Below, piece after piece: positions 1 to 10,477 of a stretch of DNA of 64,000 bases. Each line of letters begins with the position of its first letter. The first letter of the stretch is position 1. The DNA comes from Bacteroidota bacterium. GTDB taxonomy: Bacteria > Bacteroidota > Bacteroidia > Chitinophagales > JADIYW01. The position numbers and the translations under genes are program-made. The stretch lies in the NCBI GenBank assembly GCA_016705125.1, contig JADIYW010000026.1:36510-100509 (forward strand), given 5' to 3'. Below the pieces are notes generated by a model, which was not told where the DNA came from, did not search any database, and worked only from the letters and a program-made list of their open reading frames with translations.

Positions 1-993
1 GATGGAAGTGTAGGTGAAATAATGTGCCACGAACCGGCAGAAAAAAAATCCTGCTCATTTGAAAGGATATATTTTAGTCGTGGTGGTGATGCGGAAATTT
101 ACCAAGAACGAAAAAAATTAGGACACTTATTAATGCCCAAAATTTTAAAAGAAATAAATTATGATTTCGAAAATACCGTTTTTTCTTATATTCCAAACAC
201 TGCCGAGTTGGCATTTATTGGGCTAACAGAAGGTATTCAAAAAGCACTTATTGAACAACAATTTGAAAATTTCATCAGCGCCGGTGGCACAGATATTGAA
301 GGACTAAAAAACAACCTACTCAAATTACCAAGAATAGAAAAAATAGCACATAAAGACGTAAAGTTAAGAACTTTCATCACTGGAGATGCCTCCAGAAATG
401 ATATGGTTTCACATGTTTATGATGTTTCTTATGGACTTATACAAAATTCAATAGACACCATTGTAGCCCTCGACGATTCAATAGTTAGAGGCACGACACT
501 TCAAAATAGCATTTTGACAATGCTTGACAGATTACAACCAAAAAAAATAGTAATTGTCTCTTCTGCACCTCAAATTAGGTACCCCGATTGTTATGGAATA
601 GACATGTCAAAAATGGGCAGTTTTATTGCATTTCAGGCTGCAGTTGCTTTGATAAAGGAAAGAAAAATGGATGGTTTTTTGGAGAAAATTTACAAAGACT
701 GTTTATTAGAAAATCAAAAGCCGAAAGACGAGATTCAAAATATTGTAAAAGCCGTTTATGAACCCTTTTCAACTGCTGAAATTTCAGAAATGATTGCGGA
801 AATTGTTAAACCAAAAAACATATTTTCAGATGTCAAAATCATTTATCAAGAAGTAGATGATTTGCATATTGCCTGCCCTAACCATACAGGCGACTGGTAT
901 TTTACAGGAAATTATCCAACCAAAGGCGGTAATAAAGTAGCAAACACTGCTTTTATAAATTACATGGAAGGCAAAAACATAAGAGCATATTAA
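1..993 (+). CDS. purF: Amidophosphoribosyltransferase, C-terminal part (start lies before the window)
   Basis: This is the phosphoribosyltransferase half of the enzyme that commits PRPP and glutamine to purine synthesis in the cytoplasm. The frame is open from base 1, so the N-terminal glutaminase domain is outside the window; the ATG at 22 is internal. The PRPP-binding loop reads ALDDSIVRGTT (bases 469-501), followed by IVIVSSAPQIRYPDCYGIDM, both characteristic of the family. CSFERIYFSR near the start is the usual junction between the two domains. The C-terminal stretch of about 90 residues after the catalytic fold, ending near PNHTGDWYFTG, resembles the long form I recall from Bacteroidota. 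The next gene starts 36 bases downstream on the same strand. Family assignment is firm; its completeness cannot be judged. Confidence 0.9.
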   Translation, partial: DGSVGEIMCHEPAEKKSCSFERIYFSRGGDAEIYQERKKLGHLLMPKILKEINYDFENTVFSYIPNTAELAFIGLTEGIQKALIEQQFENFISAGGTDIEGLKNNLLKLPRIEKIAHKDVKLRTFITGDASRNDMVSHVYDVSYGLIQNSIDTIVALDDSIVRGTTLQNSILTMLDRLQPKKIVIVSSAPQIRYPDCYGIDMSKMGSFIAFQAAVALIKERKMDGFLEKIYKDCLLENQKPKDEIQNIVKAVYEPFSTAEISEMIAEIVKPKNIFSDVKIIYQEVDDLHIACPNHTGDWYFTGNYPTKGGNKVANTAFINYMEGKNIRAY

Positions 994-1029
994 AATGGAT
1001 AAATTATAATTGAAATAACAACATAAAGG

Positions 1030-3051
1030 ATGAGTTTTGTATATCCATGGTTTTTGTTTGCTGCATTGGTGATTTCCATCCCGATTATAATACATCTTTT
1101 TTATTTCAGAAAATTCAAAAAAATATATTTCCCTAATGTTCGATTTTTAAAAGAACTAAAGGAAGAGAAAAACGCAATTGAGAAATTAAAAAAACGACTG
1201 GTATTTGCTTCTCGTATATTAGCACTTCTATTTCTAGTATTGGCTTTTACTCAACCATTTATACGAAAAAATACGACAAACAAACCAAAAGGAAATACAG
1301 CCGTAAGTATTTATGTCGACAATTCATTTTCGATGTCGCTACAAGAAGGCGGTGAATCCTTATTGAATATAGCCAAATCGAAAGCAACGGATATCGTAAA
1401 TGCCTATAATAGTGACGATAAATTCCTTTTATTGACGAATGATTTTGAAGGAAGACACCAGCATTGGATGGGTAAGGAAGATTTTCTTTCCCTATTGGAT
1501 AAAGTGGTAGAAAGTCCGAATACCCGAAATATGGGCGAAATTTCAAACAAACAAAAATCCTTATTTGAAACGGCATCTGCCCAAAACAAAGAAGCTTTTT
1601 TAATATCAGATTTTCAGAAATACACCCTTTCAAAAATCAGCGATTCTACTTACAAAATAAACATATTGCCAATAAGCAGTAAAACACCAAAGAATATTTA
1701 CATAGATACTTGTTGGTTTACAACACCAATTCAAAGCATAAATTCACCAATACTACTTGTATATAGGGTAAAAACTTGTGGAGATGTAAATGAAAAAACA
1801 GTACGATTATCTTTAAAAATAAATGGGAAAATAAAAGGCGTTTCGGAAGTAAATATTGATAAAAAAAATGAAATAATCGATACGCTTTCATTTTCAGTAG
1901 GCGAAGGTGGATGGCAAACTGGCGAATTAGAATTCAATGATTACCCAATTAATTTTGACGATCATTTTTATTTCACTTTCAATATCAACCAACAACGAAA
2001 TGTACTATCAGTTGAAGATGGTGTAGGAAAACCATTTATCAGGTCTATTTTTGATCGAGACGCTTTTTACCAATATAGCATTTCAAATCCAAATTCAATT
2101 ACAGCCGACAAATTGAAATCTGTACAATTGTTAATTTTAAACGAATTGACAAATATCCCAACTTCCATTTTTGAAACCCTTAAAGAATATACCGAAAATG
2201 GCGGTTCTTTGTATGTAATTCCTAGTAAAAATAGCGATTTAAATAGCTATAACGGGCTTTTTTCTTTACTGCAAACTGGCAAACTAGAGCCAATGGAATC
2301 AAAAGAATTATCGGCAAACAGCATAAATGTACAAGAAGAAATATTTAACAGCATTTTTCAATCTATACCTAAAAATATAGAAATGCCTAAAGTAACTAAA
2401 TATTTCCCCATTTCGGGAGCTGTTTCCTTAGGACAAAACACCCTTATTGAATTAAATAATGGCAGACCGTTAGTATCGAAATATACAAATGGATTGGGTC
2501 AGATTTTTTTGCAAGCAGTGCCTTTAGGTAGTGAATACTCAACACTTGCGGCAAGCCCAATTTTTCCAGCCATGGTGTATAATTTTGGAATATTTAATAC
2601 GGGTCAGCAAAATATTTATTATATTATTGGAAAAAACAATTTCATTTCACTCGACAATAAACTAACAAATGATGAAGGCGTTTATAAAATAAGCAATAGC
2701 GAATTTGAATATATCCCTTCCCAACGTCCAGCAGGAAGAAAGATAATATTGGGTTTGAATAACCAAATTTCGAAAGATGGCATTTATGACATAAAAAATT
2801 CAATGAGTATATTGGCCAAAATTGCCCTTAACCATAATCACCAAGAATCCGACCTAATATTTGCAAAAACGGAAGAAATAGAAACCGCTTTTTCTGGTTC
2901 AACCTTCCAGATTATGGATGAAAACAAGGCAAATTTAAAAACACAGATAAAGCAAGTCAAACAAGGCATTGTACTTTGGAAACTTTGTCTTATTTTTGCA
3001 CTAATATTTTTATTATTAGAAATACTTTTTTTAAGGTTCATAAAACAATAA
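1030..3051 (+). CDS. BatA-like membrane protein with von Willebrand A-like region
   Basis: A 673-residue membrane protein of the Bacteroidota BatA-type family, with an N-terminal pair of membrane helices. Residues about 5-25 and 57-77 are hydrophobic helices, separated by a basic, charged linker. A vWA-like segment follows, with a MIDAS-type DxSxS pattern (DNSFS, residues 97-101). The long middle part is probably periplasmic and has no catalytic motif I recognise. A final hydrophobic helix at about 650-670 ends in a short basic tail. The molecular role is unknown; Bat proteins are linked to aerotolerance and envelope stress in some Bacteroidota, but that should not be transferred directly. 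It lies between purF and the dihydroorotase homologue, about 30-40 bases from each, which suggests cotranscription. Confidence 0.8.
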   Translation: MSFVYPWFLFAALVISIPIIIHLFYFRKFKKIYFPNVRFLKELKEEKNAIEKLKKRLVFASRILALLFLVLAFTQPFIRKNTTNKPKGNTAVSIYVDNSFSMSLQEGGESLLNIAKSKATDIVNAYNSDDKFLLLTNDFEGRHQHWMGKEDFLSLLDKVVESPNTRNMGEISNKQKSLFETASAQNKEAFLISDFQKYTLSKISDSTYKINILPISSKTPKNIYIDTCWFTTPIQSINSPILLVYRVKTCGDVNEKTVRLSLKINGKIKGVSEVNIDKKNEIIDTLSFSVGEGGWQTGELEFNDYPINFDDHFYFTFNINQQRNVLSVEDGVGKPFIRSIFDRDAFYQYSISNPNSITADKLKSVQLLILNELTNIPTSIFETLKEYTENGGSLYVIPSKNSDLNSYNGLFSLLQTGKLEPMESKELSANSINVQEEIFNSIFQSIPKNIEMPKVTKYFPISGAVSLGQNTLIELNNGRPLVSKYTNGLGQIFLQAVPLGSEYSTLAASPIFPAMVYNFGIFNTGQQNIYYIIGKNNFISLDNKLTNDEGVYKISNSEFEYIPSQRPAGRKIILGLNNQISKDGIYDIKNSMSILAKIALNHNHQESDLIFAKTEEIETAFSGSTFQIMDENKANLKTQIKQVKQGIVLWKLCLIFALIFLLLEILFLRFIKQ

Positions 3052-3080
3052 GTCCATAGAAAAGATGGAAATTAAATAAA

Positions 3081-4349
3081 ATGAAATATCTACTTAGCAA
3101 AGCTATCATTATCGACGCCACATCCGTGCATCATAAGCAGCAGGTAGATTTATTAATTGTGGACGGAACTATCATTGAAATAGGCAAAATTGAAGCACAA
3201 CCGGATTATACTACCATAGATTTAGAAGGATTTTATATTGCTCCTGGGTTTTGTGATTTATTTACCAGCATTTCAGATCCTGGTTATGAGCACCGAGAAA
3301 ATATTGAAAGTGGCACCGCTGCTGCAGCCTATGGTGGTTTTACAGCTATCTGTACAAGTGCCGAAACCAATCCTATTATACAATCCAAAACACAAATAGA
3401 ATACCTTGTAAAGGCGCAAAATAAATTTGGAATTGATATTTATCCTTTGGGTGCTGTAACCGAAAATATGGAGGGCAAAAACCCATCAGAAATGTATGAC
3501 ATGCAGTTGGCGGGAGCCGTTGGGTTTTCGGATGCTCCACATGCCATTAAAAATTCGGGTGTGATGGTTCGTGCCTTGCAATATGGAAAACCTTTCAATG
3601 GCACCATATTTACCATGGCTTATGACGAAACCTTAGTAGCCGACGGACAAGTAAATGAAGGATTATACGCTGTAGAAATGGGGATGAGAGGCATTTCCAA
3701 TTTATCGGAAGAACTGCAAATTCAGCGGGATATTGAATTAGTAAGGTATACAGGTGGCAAAATTCACTTTTTTGGCGTTAGCACCAAAAAAGGGATTGAA
3801 ATGATAAAGGAAGCCAAAATGGAAGGTTTGGACATAAGCGCATCTGCATTTCCACACCACCTATTTTTAAGCGATAAAAACATAACTGATTTTGATGCCA
3901 ACTACAAAGTTATGCCTCCACTTAGGAGCAATCAAGATCAAATGGCATTAATAGCCGCCGTAATTGACGGCACAATTGATGCCATCGTTTCGCAACATAT
4001 TCCTTTGGAAATTGAGGCAAAGGATTTAGAATTTGAATATGCAGGTTTTGGAATAATAGGACTTGAAACGGCATTTGCACTATCAAATACAATATTAAAT
4101 ACAAATATTAAAATAGAACAATTGGTTGCATTATTTTCGGTAAATCCTCGAAAAATAGTGAATAAACCTTTGCCTCCCATCCAAAAGGGAAGTATTGCCA
4201 ATTTAAGTATTTTTTCAATAAATGAAGAGTGGCAATTTGAAAAAAAAGACATAAAATCGAAATCTAAAAACACACCATTCATTGGAACCAAATTAAAGGG
4301 AAGGGTAAAAGGTATTTTCCATAAAGGTAAATTAAATTTGAACTATTAG
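3081..4349 (+). CDS. Dihydroorotase-family protein lacking metal-binding residues
   Basis: A 422-residue amidohydrolase-fold protein, clearly homologous to dihydroorotase, the third step of pyrimidine synthesis. Family landmarks are present: APGFCDL, DPGYEHRENIESGT, YGGFTAICTSAETNPII, DANYKVMPPLRSNQDQ and GFGIIGLETAF. The residues that bind the catalytic metals are not conserved. The usual DxHxH reads D59-L-F61-T-S63, so both histidines are replaced. The usual TDHAPH reads SQHIPL (residues 304-309), so the catalytic aspartate is glutamine. It may be a non-catalytic partner or scaffold, as inactive dihydroorotase-like subunits are known in some transcarbamoylase complexes. Similar loss occurs, as I recall, in other Bacteroidota homologues, so this is probably a lineage trait rather than decay. 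It precedes DUF4199 and a glycosyltransferase by only a few bases, a gene order common in this phylum. Confidence 0.85.
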   Translation: MKYLLSKAIIIDATSVHHKQQVDLLIVDGTIIEIGKIEAQPDYTTIDLEGFYIAPGFCDLFTSISDPGYEHRENIESGTAAAAYGGFTAICTSAETNPIIQSKTQIEYLVKAQNKFGIDIYPLGAVTENMEGKNPSEMYDMQLAGAVGFSDAPHAIKNSGVMVRALQYGKPFNGTIFTMAYDETLVADGQVNEGLYAVEMGMRGISNLSEELQIQRDIELVRYTGGKIHFFGVSTKKGIEMIKEAKMEGLDISASAFPHHLFLSDKNITDFDANYKVMPPLRSNQDQMALIAAVIDGTIDAIVSQHIPLEIEAKDLEFEYAGFGIIGLETAFALSNTILNTNIKIEQLVALFSVNPRKIVNKPLPPIQKGSIANLSIFSINEEWQFEKKDIKSKSKNTPFIGTKLKGRVKGIFHKGKLNLNY

Positions 4350-4351
4350 AG

Positions 4352-4762
4352 ATGGAACAAACTCCGGTGCCAAACAAAATTTCGCCTTTACCAATTGCTT
4401 TACAATCAGGTGTGGCCACAGCGCTCATTATTATGATTTGCCACATAATCATACATTTTGCAAAAATAGAAATGGACAAACCAATTCAATTAGGGTTAAA
4501 TTTTTCTTCTATTTTTTCAGCCATTTATTTGGCACAAATGATTTTGAGAAAATTAAATTCGGTGGTTAGCTTTCAGATAGCATGGCTTACTGGCTGGTTT
4601 TCGGTTTTAATATTAGCCCTTTTTATGTATGGTTTTAATTTTTTGTTTTACGTAAAATTAAAACACCAACTAATACCTCCATTCAGCCAATTTATTATTT
4701 TGTATAATTTATTTGGCATGGTAGGTTCTGCAATTTTTGCATTAATTTTGAAAAAAAAATAA
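4352..4762 (+). CDS. DUF4199 family integral membrane protein
   Basis: A 136-residue protein with four predicted membrane helices, at about residues 15-36, 45-63, 74-100 and 108-132, and almost no soluble part. Length, topology and position between a dihydroorotase homologue and a family 2 glycosyltransferase match the DUF4199 family of Bacteroidota. It starts 2 bases after the preceding stop, and the following GTG start is 1 base after its own stop, so these three genes are almost certainly translated from one mRNA. The function of DUF4199 is unknown. The constant link with a membrane-anchored glycosyltransferase suggests a role in delivering or flipping a lipid-linked sugar, which is inference only. 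Confidence 0.75.
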   Translation: MEQTPVPNKISPLPIALQSGVATALIIMICHIIIHFAKIEMDKPIQLGLNFSSIFSAIYLAQMILRKLNSVVSFQIAWLTGWFSVLILALFMYGFNFLFYVKLKHQLIPPFSQFIILYNLFGMVGSAIFALILKKK

Positions 4763-4763
4763 A

Positions 4764-5705
4764 GTGGACATATCAGTTGTAATTCCGTTATTTAATGAAG
4801 AAGAGTCGCTACCAGAATTATTCGCATGGATAGAAAAAGTAATGGCAGAAAATAATTTTAGCTACGAAATTATAGCCATTAATGATGGAAGTAGGGATAA
4901 TTCGTGGGAAGTAATTAGAAAAGAGGCTGAACGAAATCCCTTAATAAAAGGCATAAGCTTTCAACGCAATTACGGCAAATCTCCCGCTTTAAATGTGGCA
5001 TTTGAAGCGGCTAAAGGCAATGTAATCATTACAATGGATGCCGATTTGCAAGACTCGCCCGATGAAATACCTGGGTTATACAAGATGATAGTAGAGGATG
5101 GTTATGACTTAGTTAGCGGCTGGAAGCAAAAAAGGTACGACCCTGTATTTAGCAAAAACATTCCTTCCAAATTTTTTAATGGTGTAACTCGTCGTGTCTC
5201 GGGTTTACAATTAAATGATTTCAACTGCGGACTAAAAGCCTATAAGCGAAAAGTGGTGAAAAGCATAGAGGTATATGGCGAAATGCACCGTTATATTCCT
5301 GTGATTGCCAAATGGGCAGGATTTGAAAAAATAGGTGAAAAATCGGTAAAACACCAAGAAAGAAAATATGGCGTTACAAAATTTGGGTGGGAGCGATTTG
5401 TAAATGGCTTTCTCGACCTTATGTCGATTGTTTTTATAACCAAATTTGCTCGCCGGCCGATGCATCTATTTGGTTTACTAGGTTCATTGTCTTTCTTTGT
5501 TGGTTTTATAATCCTTATGTGGCTGAGTATTTCAAAACTATTTTTCAGCACCCTAGGCATTGCCGATAGGCCTATCTTTTATTTTGGTATTTTAGCCATA
5601 ATCATTGGTGCACAAATGTTTTTAACCGGTTTTTTGGGTGAATTAATTTCAAGAAGCGCACCCGAACGAAACGATTATAAAATTGGCGAAAAGATTGGGT
5701 TGTAG
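4764..5705 (+). CDS. Family 2 glycosyltransferase with two C-terminal membrane helices
   Basis: A 313-residue GT-A fold enzyme of the dolichol-phosphate mannose synthase / GtrB type, which transfers a sugar from a nucleotide donor to a polyprenyl-phosphate at the cytoplasmic face of the membrane. The N-terminal VVIPLFNEEESLPELF, the INDGS loop (residues 39-43) and the metal-binding MDADLQDSPDE (D92 and D94) are all present. Two strong hydrophobic helices at about 231-256 and 268-292 anchor the C terminus. Translation begins at GTG 4764, one base after the DUF4199 stop; no better start exists. Donor and acceptor cannot be deduced. The sequence is normal to its TAG stop, and the abnormal homopolymer block begins within about 35 bases after it. 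Confidence 0.9.
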   Translation: MDISVVIPLFNEEESLPELFAWIEKVMAENNFSYEIIAINDGSRDNSWEVIRKEAERNPLIKGISFQRNYGKSPALNVAFEAAKGNVIITMDADLQDSPDEIPGLYKMIVEDGYDLVSGWKQKRYDPVFSKNIPSKFFNGVTRRVSGLQLNDFNCGLKAYKRKVVKSIEVYGEMHRYIPVIAKWAGFEKIGEKSVKHQERKYGVTKFGWERFVNGFLDLMSIVFITKFARRPMHLFGLLGSLSFFVGFIILMWLSISKLFFSTLGIADRPIFYFGILAIIIGAQMFLTGFLGELISRSAPERNDYKIGEKIGL

Positions 5706-8356
<2,651 letters not shown>

Positions 8357-10198
8357 GAATCTGATTATATATTCTCCTTTGGCCAAATCATCTATTTCAA
8401 TGCTGCTCTCATTTATTCCATTGGGTCGCATGCCATATTCAATATATTTTACCATTTTGCCTTGTAAATCAATTATTTCAACCCTTAAATCTGTCGATTT
8501 TTCAATGAAATACTGGAAACGAATAAATGAAATTCCTGGATTCGGACTTATGCCAATGAGCTTAAGATTTTTTGTAATAATGGTTTTAGTCAACAGGTTT
8601 CTTGGCTCATATTTTACTAATTTTGGAAAAGTTCTCGTGACGCTAATGGGCGATGGTAATTTAACCAAATGATTTTTTTCATTATAGGTACAAAAAGTAG
8701 ACAAGTATTTTTTGCTGGTATTATTTGTTTCAACCAAATCTGTTTCCCAATAATCACAGCATACTTTTTCTTTTGAAATATCTATTATACAAAAGCCTTG
8801 AGAAGCAAATTTGATATATTTTAAATAAGGATTTATATGATACATTACTGCAGGTGAGGTGGTGAAAACATCTCCTTTGGTTACATTGTCACAAACAAAC
8901 TCCACACCCAAACTTCCCTTTCCAGTTAATTCATCGTATGGCTCAATGCCATTTGGGATATCAAATGCCATGGCAACATGGATATCACCACTCAGCACAA
9001 CTATATTATCTATATTGTTGGCATTTATCGTGTCGATTACTCTTTTTCTATCCAATGGATTTCCATCCCAACCTGCTAAAATATGAATAGGATAATCTAA
9101 ACTTGGATTTTTAGCCATAAATGGAGCAAACACCACTTGGTTGCCAATTATTTTCCATTTAGCTTTCGATTCCTTAAGGTTTGAACATAACCAATCTAGC
9201 TGATTATTACCTAACATGGTTCTATTTGGTGTATCATAAATAACTGAATTCTTTTCTTTTGACAAGTTTACAATTTGCTCTTTATCATTAAACTTAACTT
9301 TTTCTATCCTATTTTCGGTATAAATAATATCGGCCAAATCGCCTATATTTTGTACGAAATTTATCACATTAGTTCTTTCCAAATCCTCCCTCATCGGAAT
9401 CCACTCTTTGAATGCCTGAATGGCATCTCGTTTTCTATTCGCCCAAGGACCTTGAGTAGTAGGATTATGATTTAAAGCAGTATCTGAAAAAGCATCATTT
9501 GCAAACTCATGATCGTCCCAAAGGATAACCATAGGGTATTGTTGGTGCAAATTTCGCAATGATGGGTCTAAGCGATAGCAACTATAGCGCATTCTATAGC
9601 TTGTTAAGTCAAATGCATCGTATTCTGGCACGGGTTTTCGATTCATCGTATCAATTCCACCTTCGCTAAATCCATCCTCATAAATATAATCGCCTACGTG
9701 CAGCACCAAATCAATATCGTTTCTTTCCTTTACAATATTATATGCATTAAAATAGCCATAACTATAATTGGAGCAACTTAAAAGTGCAATTCTAAAATTA
9801 TCTACCTCTCCTACTGGCAATGTTTTGGTTCTACCTACTTGCGATTTTTTTCCTTCGTATTCGAATTCATAATAATAGTAAGTATTGGGAGCTAAGCCTT
9901 CGACATCCACTTTTATGGTATAATCTTTTAAATTACTTGTTTCTACATTGCCAGTTGCCACCACCTGGGCAAAACTAGTATCTTTAGCAACCGTCCAATG
10001 TACAACTACAGATGATTGTTGAGTAGTAATTCGGGTCCAAATAATAACCCTGTCCGACAGAGGATCACCGGATGCTACACCATGGTAAAAAGGTGCTAAC
10101 ACCTCATCCATACTCAATCGGTTATTGAAGGTTGTGTCCTGCGCATTTATCGATAATCGACAAATAGCTAATAAAATAGTAATAAGGAGTTTTTTCAT
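8357..10198 (-). CDS. PhoD-like alkaline phosphatase / phosphodiesterase with T9SS sorting domain, 3' end corrupted
   Basis: A secreted metallo-phosphoesterase of the PhoD family, which hydrolyses phosphate mono- or diesters outside the cell. Residues 1-20 form a signal peptide (cut before QDTT). The N-terminal PhoD domain shows HGVASGDPLSDRVIIWTRIT. The catalytic domain shows SCSNYSYGYFNAY, HVGDYIYEDG, ILWDDHEFAND and VVLSGDIHVAMAF, which supply the metal ligands. From about residue 540 a type A sorting domain begins (GISPNPGISFIRFQYF, then VEIIDLQGKMVKYIEYG, then AKGEYIIRF), marking it as T9SS cargo. The frame runs on into homopolymer sequence down to 8294, but residues after IIRF (about base 8357) are not credible; perhaps 10-20 true residues and the stop are missing. 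Confidence 0.88.
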
Positions 10199-10213
10199 TC
10201 GGTGATTTTTTTA

Positions 10214-10221
10214 CAAAACTA
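10214..10221 (-). promoter_or_regulatory. Candidate -7 box for the PhoD-like gene
   Basis: On the minus strand this reads TAGTTTTG, matching the Bacteroidota TAnnTTTG consensus, 15 bases upstream of the ATG. No TTG lies at the standard 19-21 base distance, so only half the promoter is supported. Confidence 0.35.
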
Positions 10222-10346
10222 TACCTTATTCTCGTCAAAAAAAAAGACAAAAAAAAGCTATAATCGGAAAAAAAACACTGTTAAAAATAATGAAATTTGG
10301 GTAGTAATTTTTAAAAGAAAATACGCATTAAAAAACAATATGTTCC

Positions 10347-10477
10347 TATTTTTGTGTAATGGACATTTATTATACACTTAAATTATTACCAAATGCAAAA
10401 ATCAATTTAGTAAAATATCAAAACCCTTTCGAATTAAAAAATCTGATTGCTGAAGCCTATAATAATTTTGAGTTCCC
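10347..10477 (+). other. Possible promoter and short 5' gene remnant
   Basis: TATTTTTG at 10347-10354 matches the Bacteroidota -7 box and is followed by ATG at 10359. About 39 codons read MDIYYTLKLLPNAKINLV and onward before the frame runs into the antisense end of the 957-residue gene, where it stays open to 10541 only by overlap. I do not recognise the peptide. It could be a gene fragment left by a rearrangement or simply chance; the rest of the gap between 10199 and 10477 is AT-rich with no other signal. Confidence 0.2.

Noticed and set aside
1259..1633. 124-residue antisense frame inside the BatA-like gene
   Set aside because: A shadow of the coding strand; no start context, domain or promoter.
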